Part shown: in pieces, positions 9,100 to 21,553 of the stretch
Layout: each line of letters opens with the position of its first letter
Numbering within the stretch: the stretch's first letter is position 1
Source: Citrobacter amalonaticus
GTDB taxonomy: Bacteria; Pseudomonadota; Gammaproteobacteria; Enterobacterales; Enterobacteriaceae
Reading direction: 5' to 3'
DNA length: 64,000 nt
Assembly (NCBI RefSeq): GCF_018323885.1
Contig: NZ_AP024585.1
Coordinates: 3,162,001-3,226,000, forward strand
The notes under the pieces: model-generated
The model's input: the letters and a program-made list of their open reading frames with translations, nothing else
What the model was told of the DNA's origin: nothing
The model's database searches: none
Translations under genes and position numbers: made by a program

Positions 9100-10629
9100 T
9101 TACGGCCTTGTAGTAGTAACGGAATTAACAAACCACTGCTGGATGTTGCTCATCGCAGAATGCGAGGTATCCAGAATCGGCTGCGGATAGAAGCCAAGCA
9201 GTACCAGAAGCACGACCAGCAACAGGATGATAAACAGCTCACGCAGCGACATCCCTGGCAGCTCTTGTTGCGCAATCTGGCTCTTCGCTTTACCGAAGTA
9301 AGCGCGATGTAGCATCGCCAGCGAGTAAACAGAGGCAAACACCAGACCAAAGGTCGAAATCACGGTGATGACCGGAACCACCTGGTAGCTGCCAAACAGG
9401 ATCATGAATTCGCCAACGAAGTTACCGGTGCCAGGCATACCCAGCGTCGCCACGGCGAAGAACATCGACAGTGCCGGTAACCATTTCATTTTGCCCCACA
9501 GGCCGCCCATCATACGCATGTCGCGGGTGTGCAAACGTTCGTACAGTTGACCACACAGAATGAACAGACCCGCAGCGGACAGGCCGTGCGCAATCATCTG
9601 AATCACCGCCCCCTGGTACGCCAGTTGGCTGCCGGTGTAGATGGCAATCAGCACGAAACCCATGTGTGAAACCGAGGTGTAGGCGATCAGACGTTTAATG
9701 TCGTACTGCGTGAACGCCATCCATGCACCGTAGAAGATACCGATAACGCCCAGCCACATCGCGATAGGCGCGAACTCCGCTGACGCGTTCGGGAACAGCG
9801 GCAGAGAGAAACGCAGCAGACCGTAAGCGGCGGTTTTCAGCAAAATACCGGCGAGGTCAACAGAACCCGCGGTCGGTGCCTGGGAGTGCGCATCTGGCAG
9901 CCAGCCGTGCAGTGGAACCACCGGCATTTTCACCGCAAACGCGATGAAGAAGCCCAGCATCAGCAGATATTCGACGCCATGCGACATCGGCGTTTTCAGC
10001 AGGTCTTCATAGTTGAAGGTCCACACGCCGGTCGCATTATGGTGAACGAACACCAGCGCCAGGATGGCAATCAGCATCACCAGACCGCTCGCCTGGGTGT
10101 AAATGAAGAACTTGGTTGCCGCCGTGATACGCGTTTTACCGTCGGACGCCTTGTGGCCCCACAGCGCGATCAGGAAGTACATCGGCACCAGCATCATTTC
10201 CCAGAAGAAGAAGAACAGGAACATGTCGATGGCAAGGAACACACCGATCACGCCGCCCAGGATCCACATCAGGTTCAGGTGGAAGAAGCCCTGGTATTTT
10301 TCGATTTCTCGCCAGGAACACAACACCGCCAGAACGCCAAGCAGACCGGTCAGCACCACCATCAGCAGCGACAAACCGTCGATTGCCAGGTGAATCGAGA
10401 TGCCAAAGCGCGGGATCCACGGCAGGACAAATTCAGACTGCCACTGCGGAATGCCAGCAGACTGCGTCAGCGAATAACCGCCCTGTAGCCACAGTTGCAG
10501 GCCAAGCGCGAGCGTCAGTCCCATGGTGATCAGCGCGATCCAGCGCGGCACCTTCACGCCAAAGCGTTCGGTCTGCCAGCACAGGAAGCCACCGATAAAG
10601 GGGATTAATATCAACCAAGGTAATAACAT
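9100..10629 (-). CDS. nuoM: NADH:quinone oxidoreductase subunit M
   Basis: Second antiporter-like proton channel of complex I, 509 residues as in E. coli. The buried Glu of the FFFWEMMLVPMYFL helix, the Lys in FIAFAVKMPVVPLHGWLPDAH and the QYDIKRLIAYTSVSHMG helix are all present. It precedes nuoN closely but follows nuoL after 252 bp, where a REP element lies. That gap is unusual in an operon whose other genes mostly touch. Confidence 0.97.
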   Translation of the reverse strand: MLLPWLILIPFIGGFLCWQTERFGVKVPRWIALITMGLTLALGLQLWLQGGYSLTQSAGIPQWQSEFVLPWIPRFGISIHLAIDGLSLLMVVLTGLLGVLAVLCSWREIEKYQGFFHLNLMWILGGVIGVFLAIDMFLFFFFWEMMLVPMYFLIALWGHKASDGKTRITAATKFFIYTQASGLVMLIAILALVFVHHNATGVWTFNYEDLLKTPMSHGVEYLLMLGFFIAFAVKMPVVPLHGWLPDAHSQAPTAGSVDLAGILLKTAAYGLLRFSLPLFPNASAEFAPIAMWLGVIGIFYGAWMAFTQYDIKRLIAYTSVSHMGFVLIAIYTGSQLAYQGAVIQMIAHGLSAAGLFILCGQLYERLHTRDMRMMGGLWGKMKWLPALSMFFAVATLGMPGTGNFVGEFMILFGSYQVVPVITVISTFGLVFASVYSLAMLHRAYFGKAKSQIAQQELPGMSLRELFIILLLVVLLVLLGFYPQPILDTSHSAMSNIQQWFVNSVTTTRP

Positions 10630-10829
10630 GGTGATCTTTGTTCCTTGTTTAAGTCCGGTTCAGGCTATCTCACTCGTCATAGCGAACCCCGACAGTGCTC
10701 GCAATCCTCACATACCTCAGTACGCTCCGGTTGCGGTACACAGGCGGTGCTCACTCTGACTTCGCCGATAACGCCTGTCCAGTTGGACCTGATTTTCAAC
10801 GAATTTTCTAAAAATTCTCTTTGAGCGTG

Positions 10830-10860
10830 TAGGCCGGATAAGCGTAGCGCCATCCGGCAG
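10830..10860. repeat. REP element in the nuoL-nuoM gap
   Basis: Imperfect palindrome GCCGGATAAG...CATCCGGC, the enterobacterial REP/PU core. It lies in the 252-bp gap within the nuo transcript, where such elements commonly affect mRNA stability. The rest of the gap (10630-10829) has a 7-bp A/T palindrome GAATTTT/AAAATTC at 10801-10817 and a GC-rich stretch with several short inverted repeats. I see no gene there. Confidence 0.85.
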
Positions 10861-10881
10861 TCGTTCATCCAGCCCGCAAAC

Positions 10882-12723
10882 TCAACGCAGTACCATCAGC
10901 AGTGCCAGCACCACTACGGCGCCAATGCTCATTGATGCGACATACCAGCGCAGATAACCGTTCTCGCTGAACAGCAGGCCTTTACCTGCAAAGCGGGAAA
11001 GGATGGCTGGCACGTTCATCAGGGCATTGAGCGGATCGCGTTTAAGCAGCCAGGCGACGCCAAGGAACGGCTTAACGAACACTTTGTCGTACAGCCAGTC
11101 GAAGCCCCAGGCGTTATACCACCAGGTGCCCAGCAGACGACCCGGCGCACTGTTGGCAATCGAGGTCACCAGAGTACGTTTACCCAGCCACAACCATGCG
11201 GCAATCAGGATGCCCGCAATCGCTACCACGCCAGAAGTCATTTCCAGGGTCATCACGCGGCCATGCTCAAGTTCAGTTGTCTGTGGCAGTACACCCTGCA
11301 GCGGCGGCACAATCAGCGCGCCTACGAAGGTGGACAGGATCATCAGGACAATCAACGGCAGGTGGTGAGTAATCCCCTTCCCTGCATGAGCATGAATTTG
11401 TTCTTTACCGTGGAACACGATGAAAATCATACGGAAGGTATACAGGGAGGTCATGAACGCACCGACCAGTCCTGCCACCATCAGATTGATATGACCATTC
11501 GCCATCGCGCCTGCCAGAATCTCATCCTTACTGAAGAAGCCTGCGGTAATCAGCGGCAGCGCCGACAGCGCCGCACCGCCCACCAGGAAGCAGAGATAAA
11601 CCAGCGGAATGGACTTACGCAGGCCACCCATCTTGAAGATGTTCTGTTCGTGATGGCAGGCCAGAATGACGGAACCGGACGCCAGGAACAGCAGCGCTTT
11701 AAAGAAGGCGTGCGTCATCAGGTGGAAAATCGCCGCATCCCATGCCTGAACGCCCAGCGCCAGGAACATGTAGCCGATCTGGCTCATGGTGGAATAAGCG
11801 AGTACGCGCTTGATGTCGGTTTGCACCAGTGCGGCAAAACCTGCCATCACCAGCGTCACCGCACCCACGATACCGACCAGATGCAGAACTTCCGGGGTCA
11901 TCAGGAACAGGCCATGCGTACGGGCAATCAGGTAAACACCAGCGGTTACCATCGTTGCGGCGTGGATCAGCGCGGAGACAGGCGTCGGGCCCGCCATCGC
12001 GTCAGCCAGCCATGTTTGCAACGGCAACTGTGCCGATTTACCCACAGCACCACCCAGCAGCATTAGCGTCGCCCACGTCAACATATTGTTGCCTGCGGCG
12101 AAGTGTGCTGGCGCCAGTTCAACCATTTCACGGAAGTTCAGGGTACCCAGCTCGTTGTACAGAATGAACAGTGCGAACGCGAGGAACACGTCACCCACAC
12201 GGGTCACGACGAACGCTTTCATCGCCGCAGCGCCATTCTTTGGATCGGTGTAATAGAAACCGATCAGCAGGTAAGAGCACAGGCCCACGCCTTCCCAGCC
12301 GAGGTACATCAACAGCAGGTTATCGGACAGCACCAGAACAACCATGCTGGCGATAAACAGGTTCGTGTAAGCGAAGAAGCGGGAGTAGCCCTCTTCACCG
12401 CGCATGTACCAGGAGGCGAACATGTGGATCAGGAAACCGACACCAGTGACAACCGACAGCATGGTCAGCGACAGGCCGTCCAGTACCAGGTTGAAACCAA
12501 TGTTGAAGTTACCGACAGACATCCACGTCCACAGCGGCTGGCTGAACGCCTGCTTGCCGTTGGCGAAGAAGTCCATCCCGACAAAGGCAGTGACCAGCGC
12601 CGCCAGACCAATGGAGCCTACGCCCACTGTTGCGGAGAGATTTTCTGACCAGCGTCCGCGAGAGAACGCCAGCAGGACAAAGCCAATCAATGGCAGAATG
12701 ATGGTTAAGGCAAGCATGTTCAT
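10882..12723 (-). CDS. nuoL: NADH:quinone oxidoreductase subunit L
   Basis: Distal proton-pumping subunit of complex I, 613 residues as in E. coli. It has about 16 membrane helices and the long C-terminal amphipathic helix (about 500-590) that braces the membrane arm. Signature segments are [16 protein letters not shown] with the key Glu, [31 protein letters not shown] spread over residues about 225-260, and a buried Lys in [17 protein letters not shown]. Its ATG overlaps the nuoK stop by 4 bp. Confidence 0.97.
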
Positions 12724-13022
12724 CCACGCATCTCACTTACTGAATCGATGTTCAGGTTCTGGCGACGGCGATGAAGTTGCAGCAACAGCGCAAGCCCTAT
12801 ACTCGCTTCGGCAGCCGCAAGGCTGATGGCGAGAATATACATCACCTGACCATCGGTCTGGCCCCAGTAGCTACCGGCAACCACAAAGGCCAGCGCGGAA
12901 GCGTTGATCATGATTTCCAGGCCAATCAGCATAAACAGCAGATTGCGGCGGATAACCAGACCGGTTAAACCCAGAACGAATAAAATCGCAGCGAGGATCA
13001 GTCCATGTTGTAAGGGGATCAT
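12720..13022 (-). CDS. nuoK: NADH:quinone oxidoreductase subunit K
   Basis: Small membrane subunit of complex I, 100 residues with three membrane helices. The two conserved buried acids of the family are visible in [13 protein letters not shown] (Glu near 36) and [13 protein letters not shown] (Glu near 72). They belong to the central charged axis that couples quinone reduction to proton pumping. It overlaps nuoJ and nuoL by 4 bp each. Confidence 0.97.
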
Positions 13023-13573
13023 GCGTGCTCCTCCGTTTTTCTTTTCGCGCTGTCGTCTTTACGGTTGCTCAGCACTTCACCTGAACGCTCTTCGCGTCCA
13101 ACGTGGAAGGCAACAACCAGACCTGCCAGCAGCAGCATGGATGCCAGTTCAACCGCCAGTACGTAAGGCCCGAACAGGGTAATACCGACCGCTTTCGCGC
13201 TGATTGGCGTACCGTCGATACCCTGATCGTTAACCCCCAGAATGGCATAAACAATCACCACCAGCATGATGGCCGACAGAATTGCCGGGCCAATCCACAC
13301 CTGCGGCTTCAGCCACTGACGTTCCTGTTCGATTTCAGAACCGCCCAGGTTGAGCATCATCACCACAAACACGAACAGCACCATAATGGCGCCCGCGTAA
13401 ACGATGATTTCCAGCGCACCCGCGAAATAAGCGCCCAGCGAGAAGAACACCCCGGAAATCGCCAGCAGCGAAATAATCAGGTACAGCAGCGCGTGCACCG
13501 GATTGGTATGGGTGATCACCCGCAAGGTTGCGAGAATGGCGACCAGGCCACAGATATAAAAAGCGAACTCCAT
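13019..13573 (-). CDS. nuoJ: NADH:quinone oxidoreductase subunit J
   Basis: Membrane subunit of complex I next to NuoA, NuoH and NuoK. The 184 residues match E. coli. It has five hydrophobic segments, with the conserved [21 protein letters not shown] helix region around residues 55-75 that undergoes the pi-bulge transition in complex I. The C-terminal tail beyond residue 165 is charged and cytoplasmic. It starts 11 bp after nuoI and overlaps nuoK. Confidence 0.97.
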
Positions 13574-13584
13574 TGCCCCTCTCC

Positions 13585-14127
13585 TTACGGTAACAGGCTC
13601 TTGACGTCGATAGGCTTGGCTTCGTTCTCTGCTTCGCCCTTATCTTTGCCGTCGATTGCCATACCTGCCATCCGGTAGAAGTTATATTCCGGGTATTTGC
13701 CCGGACCGGAGATCAGCAGATCCTCTTTCTCGTAAACCAGATCCTGGCGCTTGTACTCACCCAGTTCGAAATCTGGCGTAAGCTGAATCGCGGTTGTTGG
13801 ACAGGCTTCTTCGCACAGACCGCAGAAAATGCAGCGTGAGAAGTTAATGCGGAAAAACTCCGGATACCAGCGACCATCTTTGGTCTCTGCTTTTTGCAGA
13901 GAGATACAGCCTACCGGACACGCTACCGCACACAGGTTACAGGCAACGCAGCGCTCCTCGCCGTCCGGGTCGCGCGTCAGCACAATGCGACCACGAAAAC
14001 GGGGCGGTAGATAGACCGGCTCTTCCGGGTACATCTGCGTTTCGCGTTTGGCGAACGCATGCAGGCCGATCATCCAGATACTGCGTACCTGGGTGCCGAA
14101 ACCTACTAACAATTCTTTTAAGGTCAT
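13585..14127 (-). CDS. nuoI: NADH:quinone oxidoreductase subunit I (two 4Fe-4S clusters)
   Basis: Electron-carrying subunit holding clusters N6a and N6b in the peripheral arm of complex I. The 180 residues match E. coli. Two ferredoxin motifs are clear: Cys60, 63, 66 with Cys70 ([11 protein letters not shown]) and Cys99, 102, 105 with Cys109 ([11 protein letters not shown]). It sits between nuoH and nuoJ with gaps of only 14 and 11 bp. Confidence 0.98.
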   Translation of the reverse strand: MTLKELLVGFGTQVRSIWMIGLHAFAKRETQMYPEEPVYLPPRFRGRIVLTRDPDGEERCVACNLCAVACPVGCISLQKAETKDGRWYPEFFRINFSRCIFCGLCEEACPTTAIQLTPDFELGEYKRQDLVYEKEDLLISGPGKYPEYNFYRMAGMAIDGKDKGEAENEAKPIDVKSLLP

Positions 14128-14141
14128 GGTCTTTGTGCCCC

Positions 14142-15119
14142 TTATTGCGCCTGCCAGAGAATGACAGCCGCCGTTACCAGCAAATTGATGAGCGTCAGCG
14201 GCAGGCAGATTTTCCAGCCGAAGGACATTACCTGGTCATAACGAGGACGCGGTAACGACGCACGAATCAAAATGAACATCATCATGAAGAACGCGGTTTT
14301 AATCGCGAACCAGATGAATGGCGGTAAGAACGGGCCCTGCCAGCCACCGAAGAACAGGGTAACCATCAGCGCAGAAATGGTGACGATACCGATGTACTCG
14401 CCCACAAAGAACAGACCGAATTTCATCCCGGAGTATTCAATGTGGTAACCATCGGCCAGTTCCTGCTCGGCTTCCGGCTGGTCAAACGGATGACGGTGAC
14501 ACACCGCCACGCCCGCGATAGCGAAGGTGACAAAACCAAAGAACTGCGGAATAACGTTCCAGATATCAGCCTGGCTGTTGACGATGTCGGTCATGTTAAA
14601 GGAACCGGCCTGCGCCACCACGCCCATCAGGGAAAGCCCGAGGAACACTTCGTAGCTGAGCGTCTGCGCAGACGCACGCATCGCACCCAACAGCGAGTAT
14701 TTGTTGTTGCTCGACCAACCGGCGAACAGCACCGCATACACCGCCAGACCCGCCATCATCAGGAAGAACAAGATCCCGATGTTCAGATCCGCGACCACCC
14801 AACCCGGACTCACCGGCACGATGGCAAACGCCAGCAGCAGCGAGGTAAAGGCGATCATTGGCGCAAGGGTAAAGATGACGCGATCCGAGAATTTCGGGAT
14901 CCAGTCTTCTTTAAAGAACATCTTGATCATGTCCGCAACCAGCTGGAGCGAACCGCCCCAGCCTACACGGTTCGGTCCGTAACGGTTCTGGAACAGACCC
15001 AGCAGACGACGTTCGCCAAAGCTCATGAATGCCCCGCAGGTGACCACCACCAGCAGAATCACCACCGCTTTGAGGATGGTCAGCAGGATTTCGATCAGAT
15101 CCGGTGTAATCCAACTCAT
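14142..15119 (-). CDS. nuoH: NADH:quinone oxidoreductase subunit H
   Basis: Membrane subunit that forms part of the quinone chamber at the joint of the two complex I arms. It has 325 residues and eight or more membrane helices. Conserved stretches include [19 protein letters not shown] near residue 35-55 and the charged loop [20 protein letters not shown] near 210-230 that lines the quinone entry. Its ATG overlaps the nuoG stop by 4 bp. Confidence 0.97.
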   Translation of the reverse strand: MSWITPDLIEILLTILKAVVILLVVVTCGAFMSFGERRLLGLFQNRYGPNRVGWGGSLQLVADMIKMFFKEDWIPKFSDRVIFTLAPMIAFTSLLLAFAIVPVSPGWVVADLNIGILFFLMMAGLAVYAVLFAGWSSNNKYSLLGAMRASAQTLSYEVFLGLSLMGVVAQAGSFNMTDIVNSQADIWNVIPQFFGFVTFAIAGVAVCHRHPFDQPEAEQELADGYHIEYSGMKFGLFFVGEYIGIVTISALMVTLFFGGWQGPFLPPFIWFAIKTAFFMMMFILIRASLPRPRYDQVMSFGWKICLPLTLINLLVTAAVILWQAQ

Positions 15120-17842
15120 TGTTGTGCCTCCTGCAGATCCTCAAGACGCGCACCCGCCAGAACAGGGGCAATGCCCGGCATGCCCATCGGCAAGCCAACC
15201 TGCCCTGCCGTCAGCCCTTCGGCGATTTCAACCGGCAGCGTGACCGTATTGCCATCGTAGCTAAAGGAGACGCGGGTACCGGCATTCACGCCCAACTTCG
15301 CGGCATCGGCCGGGTTGAGTTTGATGTACGGTTGCGGCATGCGGCTCTGGAAGACCGGCGCACGCTGAGACAGTTCATCGCTACCAAACAAATGGTAGTA
15401 CGGCGCGATACGCCACTGACCGTCCTGGGCCTGGAAGCTTGCAGGAACCGTCGCGAAGTAATCCAGACTGCCCTCTGAGGCTTCAATCAGACGCACACCC
15501 GGATCGCCATGGCGCAGTTTCCCGCCCACTTCATCCTGGAACTTGTTCCACGCCTGTGGAGAGTTCCAGCCCGGCGCCCAGGCAAATGGAATCTGTGAAC
15601 GCGGCGCAGACGGCTGGTTGTTCCCTTCCATTGAGAAGGCAAACATCGTGTCTTTGTCCTGCGGCTGACGCGGTTCATGAACGCTGATGTTCGCGCGCAT
15701 CGCCGTACGACCACTGTAACGGTGCGGCTCACGCGCCAGTTTCTGTCCACGAATGCGGAAGGTGGCATCCGGCGCAGCATCTTTAATACCGGCCAGTTCA
15801 GGGATCGCGGCGACAACCGCGTCGATCACGTGGTCAAGCTGCGTCCAGTCCACTTCGCGGTTCTGTACGGTGCTGTGCAGTGAATGCAACCAGCGCCAGC
15901 TTTCCAGCATGATGGTATTGCTGTCGTAGTACGCCGGATCGTAAACCTGGAAGAAACGCTGAGCACGGCCTTCGTTGTTGATGACCGTGCCGTCGCTTTC
16001 GGCAAAGCTGGCGGCGGAAAGCACCAGATGGGCGTTTTCCATGATCGCCGTACGCTGATGGTCAACCACCATCACCAGCGGCGCTTTTGCCAGCGCAGCA
16101 TTCACGCGCGTTGCCGACGCATGACGATGCAGATCGTTTTCCAGCACGACCACCGCGTCAGCACGGCCGGTTTCCAGTTCGGTCAGCGCATCGTCGAGCG
16201 AACCACCGCCCATAATGCCCAGACCCATACTGTTAACCGAACGGGTAATCATCGTGATGCCGACGTCCGCACCGCGACCTTTCAGCGCTTTCGCCACGTT
16301 GGCAGCCGCCTGAATCACTTCTGCGCTACCGGCGTTGGTACCGGAAATGATCAGCGGTTTTTTCGCCCCCGCCAGCGCCTGGACGATCACGTCGATTTTG
16401 TTTTGCAGGTCGCTGCTGATGCCGTCAACGGCTGGCGCATTGTTGTCCAGCGCATGGGCAATCGCGAAGCCTAAACGCGCCTGATCTTCAACCGGCGCAC
16501 GGTAGGTCCAGGCCGCGATATCATCCAGACGGGTGTTATCCACATTGGTCACGAACAGCGGGTGCTTCGCGCGTTGGCCGATGTTGAGGATCGCCGCAAT
16601 CTGCCAGTCAGCCACTTTCTGGGCTGCCGCCATTTCGCGTGCCTTGCCTTTCACCGCCTGACGCACGGCCAGTGCAACGCGAGCGCCGGTCTGAGTGATG
16701 TCTTCGCCCAGCACCAGTACCGCATCGTAAGATTCAATATCACGCAGCGCAGGGGTATGCACACCGCCTTCACGCAGCACCTTCAGTGCCAGTTGCAGAC
16801 GTTCCTGCTCGGATTGTGCAATCCCGGTATAGAAGTTTTCCGCCCCGACCAGTTCACGCAACGCGAAGTTGCTCTCAACGCTGGCGCGCGGTGAGCCGAT
16901 GCCAATCACTTTCTTCGACTGACGCAGAATATCTGCCGCGCCCTGCATTGCCTGTTCGGCGTTGAGGGTGATCAGGTCATCGCCACGACGCTGTACTGGT
17001 TGACGCGGACGGTCTTTCAGGTTCACGTAACCATAGCCAAAACGACCGCGGTCGCAGAGGAAGTAGTGGTTAACGGTCCCGTTATAACGGTTTTCGATAC
17101 GACGCAGTTCGCCGTAACGCTCACCCGGGCTGATGTTACAGCCGATGGAACATTGTTGGCAGATGCTCGGCGCAAATTGCATGTCCCATTTACGGTTATA
17201 GCGTTCGGAATGCGTTTTATCGGTGAATACGCCGGTCGGGCAGATTTCCACCAGGTTACCGGAGAATTCACTCTCCAGGGTACCGTCTTCCGGACGTCCG
17301 AAGTAGACGTTATCGTGCGCGCCATACACGCCCAGATCCTGACCGTCTGCATAATCTTTGTAGTAACGCACACAGCGATAACAGGCGATGCAGCGGTTCA
17401 TTTCATGAGAGATGAACGGCCCCAGGTCCTGGTTGCGGTGAGTACGTTTGGTGAAACGATAGCGACGGAAACTGTGGCCGGTCATCACGGTCATATCCTG
17501 AAGGTGGCAGTTACCGCCCTCTTCACAGACCGGACAGTCGTGCGGGTGGTTGGTCATCAACCACTCCACCACGCTTTCGCGGAACTGTTTCGCTTCTTCG
17601 TCGTCAATCGAAATAAACGTGCCTTCGGTTGCCGGTGTCATACAAGACATCACCAGGCGACCACGCGTGTCTTCCGCGTTTTGGTATTGCTTCACCGCAC
17701 ACTGGCGGCAAGCACCAACGCTTCCCAGCGCCGGATGCCAGCAAAAGTACGGAATATCAAGGCCGAGAGACAGACAAGCTTCCAGCAGGTTGTCCGCTCC
17801 GTTGACCTCATATTCTTTGCCGTCTACATGAATCGTAGCCAT
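15116..17842 (-). CDS. nuoG: NADH:quinone oxidoreductase subunit G
   Basis: Large iron-sulfur subunit of complex I, 908 residues from the start I chose ([10 protein letters not shown]), which matches E. coli. An ATG three codons upstream is in frame. The 2Fe-2S ligands are Cys34, 45, 48 and 67. The His/Cys cluster region is at 101-112 ([12 protein letters not shown]), a ferredoxin motif follows in [13 protein letters not shown], and the enterobacterial N7 site is in CQQCSIGCN with CDRG downstream. The C-terminal two thirds is a molybdopterin-oxidoreductase-like fold without cofactor. Confidence 0.97.
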   Translation of the reverse strand: MATIHVDGKEYEVNGADNLLEACLSLGLDIPYFCWHPALGSVGACRQCAVKQYQNAEDTRGRLVMSCMTPATEGTFISIDDEEAKQFRESVVEWLMTNHPHDCPVCEEGGNCHLQDMTVMTGHSFRRYRFTKRTHRNQDLGPFISHEMNRCIACYRCVRYYKDYADGQDLGVYGAHDNVYFGRPEDGTLESEFSGNLVEICPTGVFTDKTHSERYNRKWDMQFAPSICQQCSIGCNISPGERYGELRRIENRYNGTVNHYFLCDRGRFGYGYVNLKDRPRQPVQRRGDDLITLNAEQAMQGAADILRQSKKVIGIGSPRASVESNFALRELVGAENFYTGIAQSEQERLQLALKVLREGGVHTPALRDIESYDAVLVLGEDITQTGARVALAVRQAVKGKAREMAAAQKVADWQIAAILNIGQRAKHPLFVTNVDNTRLDDIAAWTYRAPVEDQARLGFAIAHALDNNAPAVDGISSDLQNKIDVIVQALAGAKKPLIISGTNAGSAEVIQAAANVAKALKGRGADVGITMITRSVNSMGLGIMGGGSLDDALTELETGRADAVVVLENDLHRHASATRVNAALAKAPLVMVVDHQRTAIMENAHLVLSAASFAESDGTVINNEGRAQRFFQVYDPAYYDSNTIMLESWRWLHSLHSTVQNREVDWTQLDHVIDAVVAAIPELAGIKDAAPDATFRIRGQKLAREPHRYSGRTAMRANISVHEPRQPQDKDTMFAFSMEGNNQPSAPRSQIPFAWAPGWNSPQAWNKFQDEVGGKLRHGDPGVRLIEASEGSLDYFATVPASFQAQDGQWRIAPYYHLFGSDELSQRAPVFQSRMPQPYIKLNPADAAKLGVNAGTRVSFSYDGNTVTLPVEIAEGLTAGQVGLPMGMPGIAPVLAGARLEDLQEAQQ

Positions 17843-17925
17843 AGTCAGCATGCTTCCAGTTGGCTTAGTCAGAGACTAAGCGTTAATCGAAATTCATATC
17901 GCGATACAGGCTCAGAGGCCTGTAA

Positions 17926-19263
17926 TCACCAGCGCTCTTTCAGCAGGTTCGGCTGAATACCACCAATCGCGTGGGTATTGCTGAACGACTGCTTAATGCC
18001 AGCTTCGAATTCTTCGCGGAAATATTTAATGGCGCTCTGTAGCGGCTCAACCGCGCCCGGTGCGTGTGCACAGAAGGTTTTACCCGGGCCGAGGAAACGA
18101 CACAGTTGCTCAAGTGTCTCGATATCCCCAGGCTGGCCTTCGCCACGCTCCAGCGCACGCAGAATTTTGACGCTCCACGGCAGGCCGTCACGACATGGCG
18201 TACACCATCCGCAGGATTCACGAGCAAAGAACTCTTCCAGGTTACGCACCAGAGGCACCATGCCTATCTCGTGGTCAACCGCCATTGCCAGCGCGGTACC
18301 CAGACGGCTTCCGGCTTTACCAATGCTCTCAAATTCCATTGGCAGATCGAGGTGCGCTTCGGTCAGGAAATCAGTTCCCGCGCCGCCAGGCTGCCAGGCT
18401 TTGAACTTCAGTCCATCGCGCATGCCGCCCGCGTAATCTTCGAGGATCTCACGTGCGGTGGTACCGAACGGCAATTCCCACAGTCCCGGATTCTTCACGC
18501 GACCCGAGAAGCCCATCAGCTTGGTGCCAGCATCTTTGCTCTTCGAAATGTTCTGGTACCACTCCACGCCGTTGGCGAGGATCGCCGGAACGTTACACAG
18601 CGTTTCCACGTTGTTGACGCAGGTCGGTTTACCCCATGCGCCGGAGGTCGCCGGGAACGGCGGCTTCGAACGCGGGTTAGCGCGACGGCCTTCAAGGGAG
18701 TTGATCAGCGCCGTTTCTTCACCGCAGATGTAGCGCCCTGCCCCGGTGTGAACAAACAGTTCGAAATCAAAACCGGTGCCCATGATATTTTTGCCGAGCA
18801 GACCGGCTTCGGTCGCTTCCGCAATCGCACGGCGCAGATGCACGGCGGCTTCAATGTATTCACCGCGCAGGAAGATGTAGCCCCGGTACGCTTTCAGCGC
18901 AAACGCGGAGATCAGCATGCCTTCCACCAGCAGATGCGGCAGCTGTTCCATCAGCAAACGGTCTTTATAGGTGCCCGGCTCCATTTCATCGGCGTTACAC
19001 AGCAGGTAGCGGATGTTCATGGATTCGTCTTTTGGCATCAGGCTCCACTTCAGACCGGTGGAAAAGCCTGCGCCGCCGCGCCCTTTCAGGCCAGCGTCTT
19101 TGACCTGGTTGACGATTTCGTCCGGGGACAGACCAGTCAGCGCCTTACGCGCACCTTCGTAGCCGTTCTTGCTACGGTATTCGTCCAGCCACACGGGCTG
19201 TTTATCATCACGCAGACGCCAGGTCAGCGGATGCGTTTCGGGAGTACGGATAATGTCTTTCAT
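17926..19263 (-). CDS. nuoF: NADH:quinone oxidoreductase subunit F (NADH/FMN site)
   Basis: Catalytic entry subunit of complex I, oxidising NADH with FMN and passing electrons to cluster N3. The 445 residues match E. coli. The FMN/NADH glycine-rich loop is [10 protein letters not shown] (61-70). Glu183 in CGEETALI is the residue known to favour NADH over NADPH. Cluster N3 ligands are Cys351, 354, 357 (CGWCTPC) and Cys398. Its ATG overlaps the nuoE stop by 4 bp. Confidence 0.98.
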   Translation of the reverse strand: MKDIIRTPETHPLTWRLRDDKQPVWLDEYRSKNGYEGARKALTGLSPDEIVNQVKDAGLKGRGGAGFSTGLKWSLMPKDESMNIRYLLCNADEMEPGTYKDRLLMEQLPHLLVEGMLISAFALKAYRGYIFLRGEYIEAAVHLRRAIAEATEAGLLGKNIMGTGFDFELFVHTGAGRYICGEETALINSLEGRRANPRSKPPFPATSGAWGKPTCVNNVETLCNVPAILANGVEWYQNISKSKDAGTKLMGFSGRVKNPGLWELPFGTTAREILEDYAGGMRDGLKFKAWQPGGAGTDFLTEAHLDLPMEFESIGKAGSRLGTALAMAVDHEIGMVPLVRNLEEFFARESCGWCTPCRDGLPWSVKILRALERGEGQPGDIETLEQLCRFLGPGKTFCAHAPGAVEPLQSAIKYFREEFEAGIKQSFSNTHAIGGIQPNLLKERW

Positions 19264-19760
19264 TTATACCGCTCCAGCAGTTCAGGAATGCCTTCCGGGG
19301 TCAGGTGAGCGTGAGTATCCTCATCGATCATCATGTTCGGCCCTTTGTCGCAGTTCCCAAGGCAACAGGTCGGCAGCAGCGTAAAGCGACCGTCGAAGGT
19401 CGTCTGCCCCGGCTTGATGTTGAGCTTTTTCTCCAGCGCAGCCTGAATCCCCTGGTAACCGTTGATATGGCACACCACGCTGTCGCAATAGCGGATCACG
19501 TGGCGACCCACCGGCTGGCGGAAGATCTGACTGTAAAACGTCGCAACACCTTCGACATCGCTTGCCGGGATCCCCAGCACATCAGCGATCGCGTGGATCG
19601 CACCGTCCGGCACCCAGCCACGCTGCTTCTGAACGATTTTCAGCGCTTCAATGGACGCCGCACGCGGGTCTTCGTAGTGGTGCTTCTCGTGCTCAATGGC
19701 TTCACGCTCTGCCGCACTCAGCTCAAAAGCCTCGGTTTGTGGTTGTTGATTCTCGTGCAT
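19260..19760 (-). CDS. nuoE: NADH:quinone oxidoreductase subunit E (2Fe-2S)
   Basis: Thioredoxin-like subunit carrying cluster N1a beside NuoF. The 166 residues match E. coli. Cluster ligands are Cys92, Cys97, Cys133 and Cys137 (YCDSVVC and TCCLGNC). The N-terminal 30 residues are acidic and polar. It follows nuoCD after 2 bp and overlaps nuoF. Confidence 0.97.
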   Translation of the reverse strand: MHENQQPQTEAFELSAAEREAIEHEKHHYEDPRAASIEALKIVQKQRGWVPDGAIHAIADVLGIPASDVEGVATFYSQIFRQPVGRHVIRYCDSVVCHINGYQGIQAALEKKLNIKPGQTTFDGRFTLLPTCCLGNCDKGPNMMIDEDTHAHLTPEGIPELLERYK

Positions 19761-19762
19761 AA

Positions 19763-21553
19763 TTAGCGGTCCACATCTGACATAACAAAATCGATACTAC
19801 CCAGATGGACGATCAGGTCGGACACCAGGCTGCCACGTACTGCCACCGGGATCTGCTGCAAATGCGCGTAGCTCGGGGTACGAATACGGGTACGATAACT
19901 CATGGTGCTGCCATCGCTGGTCAGGTAGTAACTGTTGATACCCTTGGTCGCTTCCACCATCTGGAAGGACTCATTCGCCGGCATAACCGGGCCCCACGAC
20001 ACTTGCAGGAAGTGGGTGATCAGGGTTTCGATATGTTGCAGCGTGCGCTCTTTCGGCGGCGGCGTCGTCAACGGGTGATCCGCTTTGAACGGGCCTTCCG
20101 GCATGTTGTTGAGGCACTGCTCAAGGATGCGCAGACTCTGGCGCAGCTCTTCCACTTTCAGCATCACGCGGGTGTAGCAGTCGGAAACCCCGCCGCCAAC
20201 CGGCACTTCAAAGTCAAAGTTTTCGTAGCCAGAGTAAGGGCGTGCTTTACGCACGTCGAAATCAATACCGGTCGCACGCAGCGCCGCACCGGTGCAGCCC
20301 CAGTCCAGCGCTTCTTTCTTACCGTAAGCGGCAACGCCCTGCGAACGCCCTTTCAGAATGGTGTTTTGCAGTGCGGCTTTCTCGTAAGAAGCCAGACGCT
20401 TCGGCATCCAGTCGAGGAATTCACGCAGCAGTTTGTCCCAGCCGCGCGGCAGGTCATGCGCCACGCCGCCAATACGGAACCAGGCCGGGTGCATACGGTA
20501 GCCGGTGACCGCTTCTACGATGTCGTAGATTTTCTGACGGTCGGTAAAGGCAAAGAAGACCGGCGTCATGGCGCCGACGTCCTGGATAAACGTCGAGATA
20601 TACAGCAGATGGCTGTTAATGCGGAACAGCTCGGAGAGCATCACGCGGATAACGTTAACGCGATCCGGTACGGTAATGCCCGCCAGTTTTTCCACTGCCA
20701 GCACGTACGGCATCTCGTTGACGCAGCCGCCGAGGTATTCGATACGGTCGGTATACGGAATGTAGCTATGCCAGGACTGACGTTCGCCCATCTTTTCAGC
20801 ACCACGGTGGTGGTAACCGATGTCAGGCACACAGTCGACAATCTCTTCGCCATCAAGCTGAAGAACAATACGGAATGCACCGTGTGAAGACGGGTGGTTC
20901 GGGCCGAGGTTGAGGAACATAAAGTCCTCGTTTTCGGTACCACGCTGCATGCCCCAGTCTTCCGGTTTGAAGGTCAGCGCTTCCATTTCCAGATCCTGCT
21001 TCGCTTTGGTCAGCTCAAACGGATCGAATTCGGTAGCACGCGCCGGGTAGTCTTTACGCAGCGGATGGCCTTTCCAGGTTGGCGGCATCAACAGACGCGT
21101 CAGGTGCGGGTGTCCGTCAAATTCAATACCAAACATGTCCCAGGTTTCACGCTCATACCAGTTAGCGTTCGGGAACAGTTTGGTGAAGGTCGGTACACGC
21201 AGGTCGTTTTCAGACAAGGCCACCTTGAGCATGATATCGCGATTGCGTTCAATGGAAATCAGGTGGTAGAAAACGGAAAAATCCGCGGCGGGTAACCCTT
21301 CGCGGTGTGTGCGCAGACGTTCGTCCATGCCGTGTAAGTCAAACAGCATGACGTAAGGTTTCGGCAATCTCTTTAAGAAATCGCCCACTTCCAGTAATTG
21401 TTCACGCTTGACCCAAACAACGGGTACCCCGGTGCGAGTCGCCTGAACGGTAAAGGCATCCGGCCCAAAACGGTTGCGCAGTTCGCCGATGACCGGGTCA
21501 TCAAGGTGATCCCGGGTCTGCCATGCGGCTTCTTGCGCGGTTAAGTCGGTCAT
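19763..21553 (-). CDS. nuoC: NADH:quinone oxidoreductase fused subunit C/D
   Basis: Fusion of the NuoC (about 1-180) and NuoD (about 205-596) proteins, the usual form in Enterobacteriaceae. NuoD forms the quinone-binding pocket; its [12 protein letters not shown] and the [15 protein letters not shown] [14 protein letters not shown] segments are conserved. I chose the ATG at 21553 ([10 protein letters not shown]) because a GGTGA ribosome site lies 5 bases upstream. An ATG four codons earlier (21565) is often annotated and has a poorer site. It begins 101 bp after nuoB. Confidence 0.96.
   Translation of the reverse strand: MTDLTAQEAAWQTRDHLDDPVIGELRNRFGPDAFTVQATRTGVPVVWVKREQLLEVGDFLKRLPKPYVMLFDLHGMDERLRTHREGLPAADFSVFYHLISIERNRDIMLKVALSENDLRVPTFTKLFPNANWYERETWDMFGIEFDGHPHLTRLLMPPTWKGHPLRKDYPARATEFDPFELTKAKQDLEMEALTFKPEDWGMQRGTENEDFMFLNLGPNHPSSHGAFRIVLQLDGEEIVDCVPDIGYHHRGAEKMGERQSWHSYIPYTDRIEYLGGCVNEMPYVLAVEKLAGITVPDRVNVIRVMLSELFRINSHLLYISTFIQDVGAMTPVFFAFTDRQKIYDIVEAVTGYRMHPAWFRIGGVAHDLPRGWDKLLREFLDWMPKRLASYEKAALQNTILKGRSQGVAAYGKKEALDWGCTGAALRATGIDFDVRKARPYSGYENFDFEVPVGGGVSDCYTRVMLKVEELRQSLRILEQCLNNMPEGPFKADHPLTTPPPKERTLQHIETLITHFLQVSWGPVMPANESFQMVEATKGINSYYLTSDGSTMSYRTRIRTPSYAHLQQIPVAVRGSLVSDLIVHLGSIDFVMSDVDR

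Noticed and set aside
18064..20887. Long plus-strand frames opposite nuoF, nuoE and nuoCD
   Set aside because: Antisense shadows of conserved complex I genes; no homology or translation signals.
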